From positions 1 to 36,105 of the forward strand of contig CAJTUQ010000007.1 in NCBI GenBank assembly GCA_910579335.1: DNA of 36,105 bases, in the 5' to 3' direction. Of this stretch, positions 1-6,766 are shown in pieces. A program made the position numbers and the translations under genes. How positions within the stretch are numbered: the stretch's first letter is position 1; the number at the start of each line of letters is the position of its first letter. Under the pieces are notes generated by a model. The model saw only the letters and a list, made by a program, of their open reading frames with translations. It was not told the DNA's origin and searched no databases. The stretch comes from an uncultured Dorea sp. (GTDB taxonomy: Bacteria > Bacillota > Clostridia > Lachnospirales > Lachnospiraceae).

Positions 1-534
1 GAGGAGGGAATCGAGACGGAGATTCTCCAGGTTGGGAACAAGGACATCAGAGGATGTGTCGCTTGCGGTTCCTGTGCGAAAAACGGGAAATGCGTGTTTG
101 ACGACTTGGTTAATGAGGCTGCTCCTAAATTTGAGGAGTGCGACGGTATCGTAGTGGGAAGTCCGGTATATTATGCATCGGCCAATGCTACGCTTGTTGC
201 GTTTCTAGACCGTCTGTTTTATAGTACGGGCTTTGATAAGACGATGAAGGTGGGGGCGAGTGTCGTGGCGGCGAGACGAGGCGGACTGTCGGCGACCTTT
301 GACGAGCTGAACAAGTATTTTACGATTTCCGGAATGCCGGTGGCATCGAGCCAATATTGGAACAGTATTCACGGAAGAACGCCGGGAGAGGCAAAAGAGG
401 ACGCAGAGGGCCTGCAGACGATGCGCGTACTGGCAAGAAATATGGCTTTTCTTATGAAAAGCATTGAGCTTGGCAAGGAAAAATACGGTCTGCCAAAGAA
501 AGAAGAGCGGGTGTCCACCCATTTTATCCGGTAG
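1..534 (+). CDS. Flavodoxin-fold reductase, iron-sulfur flavoprotein-like (5' end cut off)
   Basis: The reading frame is open from the first base, so the N-terminus with the usual FMN-binding loop lies outside the window. The visible part starts with the cysteine motif CVACGSCAKNGKC (C-x2-C-x2-C-x5-C, bases 55-93). This matches the compact 4Fe-4S motif known from iron-sulfur flavoproteins. It is followed by GSPVYYASANATL, the flavin-binding and dimer segment typical of NADPH-dependent FMN reductase family proteins. Such proteins move electrons between ferredoxin-like donors and small acceptors in the cytoplasm; the substrate cannot be read from sequence. An internal ATG at base 94 would remove the cysteine motif and is unlikely to be the start. 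The gene ends 53 bases before a cysteine-rich protein gene and may belong to the same redox group. Family call is firm, function is open. Confidence 0.85.
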   Translation, partial: EEGIETEILQVGNKDIRGCVACGSCAKNGKCVFDDLVNEAAPKFEECDGIVVGSPVYYASANATLVAFLDRLFYSTGFDKTMKVGASVVAARRGGLSATFDELNKYFTISGMPVASSQYWNSIHGRTPGEAKEDAEGLQTMRVLARNMAFLMKSIELGKEKYGLPKKEERVSTHFIR

Positions 535-587
535 GGTATTTTGTGAATAGACACTCGTTATAAAGTAAACATAGGAGAGGCGGAAGG

Positions 588-1304
588 ATGAAAAGAGGAG
601 AGGGAGCTTGTCTTGTGTGCGGTAAGCCTGTCGTATATTATGAGAAGGCGAAGATGATGGAGTGCATGATGTGCCATCGTCAGTTTGAAAGCCGCGCCGG
701 GTGCGAGGACGGGCATTATGTGTGCGATGAATGCCATGCGTCGAAAGGGATTGAGATTATTATGGAGGAGTGCAAAAGCAGCTCCCTAAAAAATCCCGTG
801 GAACTTATGCAGAAGCTAATGGAGGAGCCTTATATTTATATGCATGGCCCGGAGCATCATGTAATGGTCGGGGCGGCGCTGCTTACTGCGTATTATAATT
901 GCAAAGGATTTGACGGCGGTACGGCGCGTGCGGACTTTGAAGCGGCGCTGGAGGAGATGAAAGCAAGAGGGGGCGGATATCCGGGCGGCTCCTGCGGCTT
1001 GTGGGGCTGCTGCGGGGCGGCGGTGAGCGCGGGGATGTTTGTAAGTATTGTAACGAAAGCGACTCCGCTTACGGGAAAGTCATGGAGGCTGTCCAACCAG
1101 ATGACTGCCGAAGCGCTTGGGGCGATTGCAAAGCTTGGAGGGCCGAGGTGCTGCAAGAGAAATTCCTTTACGGCCGCAGCGGAAGCGGCAAGATTTGCGA
1201 AAGAGCATTTGGAAGTTGAGATGGAGCTGCCAAAGGAAATTTGCTGCGGGTTTTCGGAGGAGAACAGGGAATGCCTGAGAAAAAAGTGTCCGTATCATGT
1301 GTAA
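588..1304 (+). CDS. Cysteine-rich protein resembling the DUF5714 family
   Basis: A 238-residue protein with 18 cysteines. Residues 8-11, 26-29 and 46-49 are three CxxC pairs that look like zinc-ribbon knuckles. The middle part carries PEHHVMVGAALLTAYYN and GGSCGLWGCCGAAVSAG, then GGPRCCKR, and the tail has ICCGF and CLRKKCPYH. I recall this layout from DUF5714 proteins of strict anaerobes, whose function is not established. No signal peptide or membrane segment is visible, so it is probably cytoplasmic. The start ATG is preceded by a purine-rich site (GGAGAGGCGGAAGG). It lies between an iron-sulfur flavoprotein-like gene and a ferredoxin-tailed aldo/keto reductase that begins 28 bases after its stop, which suggests a redox or metal-cofactor role (inference). 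The family assignment is from memory of motifs, not a search. Confidence 0.75.
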   Translation: MKRGEGACLVCGKPVVYYEKAKMMECMMCHRQFESRAGCEDGHYVCDECHASKGIEIIMEECKSSSLKNPVELMQKLMEEPYIYMHGPEHHVMVGAALLTAYYNCKGFDGGTARADFEAALEEMKARGGGYPGGSCGLWGCCGAAVSAGMFVSIVTKATPLTGKSWRLSNQMTAEALGAIAKLGGPRCCKRNSFTAAAEAARFAKEHLEVEMELPKEICCGFSEENRECLRKKCPYHV

Positions 1305-1332
1305 TCAGTCCGGAAAAGAAGGAGGATATAGC

Positions 1333-2481
1333 ATGCGGTATCGTGAATTGGGAAATACCGGAATCAGAGTAAGTGAGATCGGCATAGGCTGCGAGGGCTT
1401 TGCCGGAGATGAATTTAGAAATGCAAAAAAGTTTCTTGACCTGGCGCAAGAGGCAGGCGTTAATTATTTTGACCTTTACACTTCTGACCCTGAGGTGAGA
1501 AGTAGCGTAGGCAAGGCTTTGGAAGGAAGAAGAGAAAAATTTGTAATTCAATCTCATATCTGTTCCGTCTGGAAAGACGGACAATATAAACGTTCAAGGG
1601 AGATAGGAGAGGTGAAAGAAGCATTTGAGGAGATGCTGTCCCTTCTGAAAACGGATTACATTGACGTGGGAATGATTCATTATGTAGATTCTATGGAGGA
1701 CTGGAGGAGTATCGTAAACGGTCCTGTCTTTCAATATGTAAAGGAGCTGAAGGCTCTGGGAAGAATCCGTCATATCGGGCTGAGCAGCCACAATCCGAAG
1801 GTTGCGCTGAAAGCGGCGGAAAGCGGCTGCATAGAGGTATTAATGTTCAGCGTGAACCCGTGCTATGACCTGCAGCCTGCCAGTGAGGACGTGGAAGAGC
1901 TGTGGCGGGATGAAAATTATGCGTCGCCGCTGGTAAATATGGATCCGGAGCGTCAGAGATTATACGAAACCTGTCAACGTCTGGGAGTGGGAATAACAGT
2001 TATGAAAGCATTCGGAGGCGGAGATCTGCTGGATGAAGCGCTGTCTCCGGCAGGGAAGGCGCTGACGGCAAATCAATGCCTGCACTATGCCCTGACGCGT
2101 CCTGCGGTGGCGACGGTTCTTTCCGGCGCACGTACCGTAGAGCAGCTTAAAAGCAGCATTGCCTATGAGGAGGCGTCAGACGAAGAAAAGGATTATGCGC
2201 CTGCATTTGCGGCTTTTCCAAATATCAGCTGGAAAGGACATTGCATGTACTGCAGCCATTGTGCTCCATGCCCGAAGAGGATCGATGTTGCATCTGTTAC
2301 GAAGTTTTTAAATCTTGCAAAAGCTCAGGGGGAAATTCCAGAAACCGTGCGAGAGCATTATCGTGTGCTGGAACATCATGCAAGCGAATGTATCCAGTGC
2401 GGGGCATGTGAGACGAGATGTCCGTTTGATGTGGCAATTATAGAAAATATGCAGGCGGCAGAGCAGCTTTTTGGAAAATAG
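1333..2481 (+). CDS. Aldo/keto reductase with C-terminal two-cluster ferredoxin domain
   Basis: A 382-residue protein. An in-frame GTG/ATG extension to 1297 exists, but GGAGG at 1321 points to the ATG at 1333, giving MRYRELGNTGIRVSEIG, the standard family beginning. Residues 1 to about 285 form the aldo/keto reductase barrel. Cysteines 304, 307, 310 and 313 (CMYCSHCAPCP) and 353, 356, 359 and 363 (CIQCGACETRCP) would hold two 4Fe-4S clusters, as in ferredoxin-type aldo/keto reductases. The usual catalytic Tyr and Lys are not where expected: the NYFD stretch continues as LYTSDPEVR, and the strand that normally ends in Lys reads FVIQSH. The barrel histidine (GMIHY) is kept. It may therefore use a different chemistry or be an electron-transfer partner of the neighbouring flavoprotein. 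Substrate unknown. Confidence 0.85.
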   Translation: MRYRELGNTGIRVSEIGIGCEGFAGDEFRNAKKFLDLAQEAGVNYFDLYTSDPEVRSSVGKALEGRREKFVIQSHICSVWKDGQYKRSREIGEVKEAFEEMLSLLKTDYIDVGMIHYVDSMEDWRSIVNGPVFQYVKELKALGRIRHIGLSSHNPKVALKAAESGCIEVLMFSVNPCYDLQPASEDVEELWRDENYASPLVNMDPERQRLYETCQRLGVGITVMKAFGGGDLLDEALSPAGKALTANQCLHYALTRPAVATVLSGARTVEQLKSSIAYEEASDEEKDYAPAFAAFPNISWKGHCMYCSHCAPCPKRIDVASVTKFLNLAKAQGEIPETVREHYRVLEHHASECIQCGACETRCPFDVAIIENMQAAEQLFGK

Positions 2482-2548
2482 GCTTAAGGAATTTTCATAG
2501 AAAGGCCATTCATTGGATATACTACTGAAAAACAGGAGGTATATGAAA

Positions 2549-2980
2549 ATGATTGGTTTTTTTATTGCCCTGCTTTCGGGAGCGCTTATGAGTGTGCAGG
2601 GAGTATTTAATACACAAGTGACAAAGACAACGGGAATGTGGGTCAGCAACGGGTGGGTGCAGCTCAGTGCGTTTGCAGTATGCCTGATTGCGTGGTTTAT
2701 TGCAGGACGTGATAATATTGGGGCTCTGGCAAAGGTGGAGCCGAAATATGTATTGTTGGGCGGCGTCATTGGAGCGGGGATTACTTGGACGGTTATTAAG
2801 AGCATGGATCAGCTTGGGCCTGCGAAAGCGGCGCTTTTAATTGTTATCTCCCAGCTTATTGTCGCCTATGTCATTGAGCTTTTAGGGCTTTTTGGAGTTG
2901 AGAAGGAACCGCTGGAATGGAGAAAAATAATTGGAATGGTGATTGCGATTGTTGGAGTTGCAATTTTCCAGTGGAAATAG
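2549..2980 (+). CDS. YdcZ (DUF606) family small membrane transporter of the DMT superfamily
   Basis: A 143-residue, very hydrophobic protein with about five membrane segments, starting MIGFFIALLSGALMSVQGVFN, which is the YdcZ-family signature beginning. The frame opens earlier at 2513 and there is also an ATG at 2543, but AGGAGG at 2534-2539 is three bases from 2543 and nine from 2549, so 2549 is preferred. YdcZ proteins are half-size relatives of ten-helix drug/metabolite transporters and often work as dimers or with a paralogue; the transported compound is unknown. The gene lies 67 bases after the ferredoxin-tailed reductase in the same direction. A promoter for the next operon overlaps its 3' end. 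Confidence 0.85.
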   Translation: MIGFFIALLSGALMSVQGVFNTQVTKTTGMWVSNGWVQLSAFAVCLIAWFIAGRDNIGALAKVEPKYVLLGGVIGAGITWTVIKSMDQLGPAKAALLIVISQLIVAYVIELLGLFGVEKEPLEWRKIIGMVIAIVGVAIFQWK

Positions 2981-2986
2981 TACAAT
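2958..2986 (+). promoter_or_regulatory. Promoter of the comEA-comEC operon
   Basis: TTGCAA at 2958-2963 and TACAAT at 2981-2986 are separated by exactly 17 bases. They match the sigma-A consensus in four and five of six positions. The -35 box lies inside the 3' end of the YdcZ gene and the -10 box starts right after its stop codon. Confidence 0.5.
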
Positions 2987-3013
2987 AAAATCTGTCTAAG
3001 CATAAGAGGGGTA

Positions 3014-3036
3014 TTTACAGTTTCGACATCTGTAAA
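3014..3036 (+). repeat. Small hairpin abutting the comEA ribosome binding site
   Basis: TTTACAG (3014-3020) and CTGTAAA (3030-3036) form a 7-bp stem with a 9-base loop. The AGGAGG ribosome binding site starts on the last stem base (3036-3042). The hairpin could modulate translation of comEA, but the stem is AT-rich and modest. Confidence 0.4.
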
Positions 3037-3047
3037 GGAGGAATTTT

Positions 3048-3698
3048 ATGCGTGGCAGAAAAGAAATTATTATATCGTGGGTGATGTTTGTAAGTGCAGC
3101 TTTTTTGACGACGGGCTGTATCAAAGAGACGGGGGAGGAAGAGACGTCCCTCGTTCGTGTGGAACAGGCGGATATACCGGAGGAGGAAGAAAAAGCGGCA
3201 AAGGAAGACGCAGAAGACGGCGGTGAAGAAAGCAAGACCGGTATTATTTATGTGGATGTGTGCGGTCAAGTAAAAAATCCGGGCGTTTATCAGCTTACGG
3301 ATGAAAGCCGTGTATATGAAGCCATTGAAAAAGCAGGCGGGATGACGAAAAAGGCTGCGGCGGAGTCCGTCAATCAGGCGGAGCGCCTGACGGACGGGCA
3401 GCAGATTTATATTCCGTCAGAAGAAGAGCGATATGAAGCAGATAGAGAGGGTGCAATGCTTCCGGCAGGGAAGGCGGCAGTCAATACGAAAGAGGACGGC
3501 ACCGGCGGGAAAGTGAATCTGAACACGGCATCAAAGGAAGAAATTATGACTCTCAGCGGTATCGGGGAAGTCAAGGCGGATTCTATTATAAGATACCGGA
3601 AAGAGCATGGAGGCTTTCAATCGGTAGAAGATATTAAAAAGATTGAAGGGATTAAAGACGGAGTATTCAGTAAGATAAAGGACCAGATAACAATCTGA
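3048..3698 (+). CDS. comEA: ComEA-type DNA receptor with putative lipoprotein signal
   Basis: A 216-residue extracytoplasmic protein. Residues 7-22 are a hydrophobic signal ending in TTGC with Cys24, a weak lipobox because position -3 is Thr. A charged Glu-rich spacer (about 28-63) is followed by an SLBB domain (about 65-125, starting GIIYVDVCGQVKNPGVYQL). The C-terminus has a tandem helix-hairpin-helix DNA-binding domain (about 155-216, VNLNTASKEEIMTLSGIGEV). ComEA binds double-stranded DNA outside the membrane and passes it to the ComEC channel during natural transformation. Classical ComEA is held by one membrane helix; a lipid anchor here would be a variation. AGGAGG lies seven bases... 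upstream of the ATG within the region 3036-3042. It is the first gene of a five-gene run that ends with comEC. Confidence 0.9.
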   Translation: MRGRKEIIISWVMFVSAAFLTTGCIKETGEEETSLVRVEQADIPEEEEKAAKEDAEDGGEESKTGIIYVDVCGQVKNPGVYQLTDESRVYEAIEKAGGMTKKAAAESVNQAERLTDGQQIYIPSEEERYEADREGAMLPAGKAAVNTKEDGTGGKVNLNTASKEEIMTLSGIGEVKADSIIRYRKEHGGFQSVEDIKKIEGIKDGVFSKIKDQITI

Positions 3699-3712
3699 CA
3701 AGGAGATGGAGT

Positions 3713-4402
3713 ATGAGCAAACGGGTACTGGTTGTTGATGATGAAAAATTAATTGTGAAAGGGATCCGGTTCAGCCTGGAGCAGGACGGCATGGAGGTGG
3801 ATGCGGCTTACGACGGGGAAGAGGCCCTTAAGCTTATCAGGGAGAATACTTATGATATTATTCTTCTTGACATTATGCTGCCGAAATATGATGGATTTGA
3901 AGTCTGCCAGCAGATTCGGGAGTTTTCAGACGTGCCTGTGATTATGCTGACAGCCAAGGGAGATGATATGGACAAGATTCTGGGACTTGAATACGGTGCG
4001 GACGACTATATTACCAAGCCGTTTAATATTCTGGAAGTGAAGGCAAGAATCAAGGCGATTATGAGACGCACCGGAAAGAAGAATGGAAACGGCAAGAATC
4101 CCAAGACGATTTCAAAGGGGGATATGAGGATAGACTGCGAGAGCCGCAGAGTTACGATTGGGGAAAAAGAAGTGAACCTTACGGCCAAGGAGTTTGATTT
4201 GCTGGAGCTGCTTGCCATGAATCCCAATAAAGTGTACAGCAGGGAAAACCTTTTGAACATTGTATGGGGATATGAGTATCCGGGAGATGCGAGAACAGTG
4301 GACGTACATATCAGACGGCTCAGGGAGAAGGTCGAAGCGAATCCAAGCGATCCAAAGTATGTATATACGAAGTGGGGAGTTGGTTATTATTTTAGGGGTT
4401 AG
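3713..4402 (+). CDS. OmpR/PhoB-family response regulator
   Basis: A 229-residue transcription factor. The receiver domain (1-120) has the acidic pair Asp9-Asp10, the phosphoacceptor Asp53 in LLDIMLP, and the conserved Lys in LTAKGDD. The C-terminal winged-helix DNA-binding domain (about 130-229) has the typical LTAKEFDLLELL and VDVHIRRLREK segments. An AGGAG site precedes the ATG, and the gene starts 14 bases after comEA. The partner histidine kinase overlaps its 3' end. Its place between comEA and comEC suggests that it may control DNA uptake or an envelope response; the signal and targets cannot be seen. Confidence 0.93.
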   Translation: MSKRVLVVDDEKLIVKGIRFSLEQDGMEVDAAYDGEEALKLIRENTYDIILLDIMLPKYDGFEVCQQIREFSDVPVIMLTAKGDDMDKILGLEYGADDYITKPFNILEVKARIKAIMRRTGKKNGNGKNPKTISKGDMRIDCESRRVTIGEKEVNLTAKEFDLLELLAMNPNKVYSRENLLNIVWGYEYPGDARTVDVHIRRLREKVEANPSDPKYVYTKWGVGYYFRG

Positions 4403-5825
4403 AAAATATTTTAAAATTAATTTTTTCAGGAGTCTCCGTTTTCGGATTACGGTACTGATTATCCTTGCAGGGATAATTCCGGGAGTGATCATGAGAGCGG
4501 TGATTCTGAAAAACTACGAAAAACAGGCGGTGGAGATGCACACCGCCGAGATTCAAAATCAATGTGCAATTCTATGTAACCAGTTAAGTACAACAGATTA
4601 TCTTACAGAAGTTACGTCAGAGAGTATTCAGCTAGAGCTCATCCAGTTATCTAATATTTACAACGGGCGTATTATGGTTATTGACCAGAATTATCGTATT
4701 GCGGAGGATACATATAATCTGGACAAGGGCAGGACGATAATATCTGAGGATGTCATACGCTGTTTTCAGGGAGAACGAACCAGAAATTATGATGCAGAGA
4801 ACAGATATATTGAGGTGACGGCGCCGATTATGGATAGTGCGGCAGAGCAGATACGGGGAGTTATGCTAGTCAGCGTATGTACGGATTCCATAGCAGAAAA
4901 CAAGGCAAGCCTTTTAGGAAAAGCGGATCTTGTTATTGCGATGGCAGGAATCATCATTATAGCACTGGCGTTTTTGGCAGGTACGTTTTTGGTGCGGCCT
5001 TTTCACAGGATTACGAAATCTATCGGCGCAGTTACAGAAGGGTACAAAGACGACTATTTAAAAGAGTATTCCTACACCGAGACAAAGCTTCTTTCTGAAG
5101 CGTTTAATAAGATGTTAGGCAGGATGAAGGTGCTTGATGATTCCAGAAATGAATTTGTATCAAATGTGTCGCATGAACTCAAGACCCCGCTTGCATCTAT
5201 GAAAGTGCTGTCGGATTCCCTGCTTGCACAGCAGGAGGCTCCGATAGAATTGTACCAGGAGTTTATGGCTGATTTGTCGGAGGAGATTGAAAGGGAGAGT
5301 AAGATTATTGATGATTTGCTGGCGCTTGTAAAGCTCGATAAGACGGCGGACACTATGAATATTAAGACTGAAAATATTAATATGCTTGTGGAGAGGATAC
5401 TCAAACGTCTCCGCCCTATCGCAGAGGCACATAATATTGAAGTGATTTTTGAAAGCTTCAGGCCTGTGACCGCAGAGGTTGATGAGGTAAAGCTTACACT
5501 TGCAATTACAAATTTTGTAGAAAATGCCATTAAGTATAACAAGGAAGACGGATGGGTACATGTATCCCTGAATGCGGACCATAAGGTATTCTATGTCGAG
5601 GTGGCGGATTCAGGGATAGGTATCCCCAAAAACGAGCAGGCGCACATATTCGAGAGATTTTACCGGGTGGACAAATCCCATTCCAAAGAAATCGGCGGGA
5701 CCGGACTTGGGCTGTCCATTGCCCGGAATGTAGTTGTTATGCACAGAGGTTCTGTCAGAGTATACAGCCAAGCCGGCGAGGGAACTACGTTTACGATACG
5801 GATTCCGTTGAAATATGTCGTGTAG
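4359..5825 (+). CDS. Membrane sensor histidine kinase (HAMP, HisKA, HATPase); start unresolved
   Basis: The domains in order are a membrane helix (LIILAGIIPGVIM region, near base 4460), an extracytoplasmic sensor of about 140 residues, a second helix (VIAMAGIIIIALAFLAG), HAMP, the H-box SHELKTP with the phosphoacceptor His codon at 5172, the N-box ENAIKYN, and the G-boxes DSGIGIP and GTGLGLS. It should phosphorylate the response regulator encoded just upstream. The start is unclear. Coding sense clearly begins near KYFKINFFRSLRF (base 4404 onward), but there is no ATG, GTG or TTG there. Options are ATG 4359 (used here, no ribosome site, 488 residues), TTG 4380 directly behind GGGGAG, or an ATT at 4386 spaced six bases from GGGGAG. 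All overlap the regulator gene, which implies translational coupling. The ATG at 4260 would add a long out-of-frame overlap and is rejected. Confidence 0.9.
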   Translation: MYIRSGELVIILGVRKYFKINFFRSLRFRITVLIILAGIIPGVIMRAVILKNYEKQAVEMHTAEIQNQCAILCNQLSTTDYLTEVTSESIQLELIQLSNIYNGRIMVIDQNYRIAEDTYNLDKGRTIISEDVIRCFQGERTRNYDAENRYIEVTAPIMDSAAEQIRGVMLVSVCTDSIAENKASLLGKADLVIAMAGIIIIALAFLAGTFLVRPFHRITKSIGAVTEGYKDDYLKEYSYTETKLLSEAFNKMLGRMKVLDDSRNEFVSNVSHELKTPLASMKVLSDSLLAQQEAPIELYQEFMADLSEEIERESKIIDDLLALVKLDKTADTMNIKTENINMLVERILKRLRPIAEAHNIEVIFESFRPVTAEVDEVKLTLAITNFVENAIKYNKEDGWVHVSLNADHKVFYVEVADSGIGIPKNEQAHIFERFYRVDKSHSKEIGGTGLGLSIARNVVVMHRGSVRVYSQAGEGTTFTIRIPLKYVV

Positions 5826-5836
5826 GGGGGATGGAC

Positions 5837-6766
5837 ATGAAAGGATATCAGAAATTTTCGGCGGGATTATTAGGTTTAAGCCTTTTTCTTGGAGGCTGCG
5901 GACAAGGGACGATGCCGGATGGAAATAAGACATATATCTATTATGTCAATGCGGATGGAACGGGACTGGCTAAGGAAGAGTATGCGTTTTCCGAGAACGG
6001 CATGGAGGAGCAGATTGAAGCCGTGCTTGATGAATTAAGGAAGGACACGGATTCCATCGATTATAAAAGTGCTTATCCGGAATATGTGCATATCAATGGA
6101 TGGGAGATAGAAGAGTCTGATTTAAAGATAGATTTTTCGGATTCATACAAAAGGATGGATGTGACGGAGGAGCTTCTATTGCGTGCTGCCACGGTGCATA
6201 CTCTGGAGCAGGTCGGCGGAGTGGATTATATTAAATTTACCGTAGAGGGTGAAGAGCTTGAGGATAGTGAAGGGAGAGAGCAGGGGTATATGAACCATGA
6301 CTCTTTTGTGGAAAACACAGGCTCTTCCATCCATAACTTTCAGGAAGGGAGCCTTCACCTGTTTTTTGCGGATAAATCGGGCAGTAAGCTGGTGGAAGAG
6401 GTTGTGAGTGTCAGATATAACAGCAATATGTCTGTGGAAAAGCTGATAGCGGAACAGTTGATTAAAGGGCCGTCAATGGAAGGCGTGTATCCTACTCTGC
6501 CGCCGGAGACGAAGATTTTGGGAGTTTCCGTCAGAGACGGTATCTGCTATGTGAATTTTGATGATGGTTTCTTGGACATGGACTATAAAATCAGCCCGCA
6601 GGTCAGGATATATTCTGTTGTAAATTCTATTGTTGCAGGGGGAGAGGCAGGCCAGGTGCAGATATTGGTAAACGGCGGGACAGATGTGACCTATCAGGAC
6701 GATATCAGCCTGGAGAAGCCTCTTTCTAGAAACCTGGAAATTGTAAAAGAGAAGGAGAAAGATTGA
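5837..6766 (+). CDS. gerM: GerM-like sporulation/germination lipoprotein with two GerMN domains
   Basis: A 309-residue secreted protein. The signal peptide ends in the lipobox LGGC with Cys21, so it should be lipid-anchored on the outer face of the membrane. Two GerMN domains follow, roughly residues 30-150 and 165-290; the second carries KGPSMEGVYPTLPPETKI and INFDDGF-like (YVNFDDGF) motifs typical of the fold. GerM of Bacillus subtilis supports spore envelope assembly and germination. Two ATGs are possible: 5831 touches the G-run 5825-5830, whereas 5837 is six bases from it, so 5837 is chosen. The gene follows the histidine kinase by 11 bases and overlaps comEC by four. A GerMN lipoprotein within a competence operon is an uncommon pairing functionally, although all products act at the envelope. 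Confidence 0.85.
   Translation: MKGYQKFSAGLLGLSLFLGGCGQGTMPDGNKTYIYYVNADGTGLAKEEYAFSENGMEEQIEAVLDELRKDTDSIDYKSAYPEYVHINGWEIEESDLKIDFSDSYKRMDVTEELLLRAATVHTLEQVGGVDYIKFTVEGEELEDSEGREQGYMNHDSFVENTGSSIHNFQEGSLHLFFADKSGSKLVEEVVSVRYNSNMSVEKLIAEQLIKGPSMEGVYPTLPPETKILGVSVRDGICYVNFDDGFLDMDYKISPQVRIYSVVNSIVAGGEAGQVQILVNGGTDVTYQDDISLEKPLSRNLEIVKEKEKD

Noticed and set aside
4260..4358. N-terminal extension of the histidine kinase from ATG 4260
   Set aside because: It would overlap the response regulator by 143 bases and the extra residues resemble no sensor kinase.
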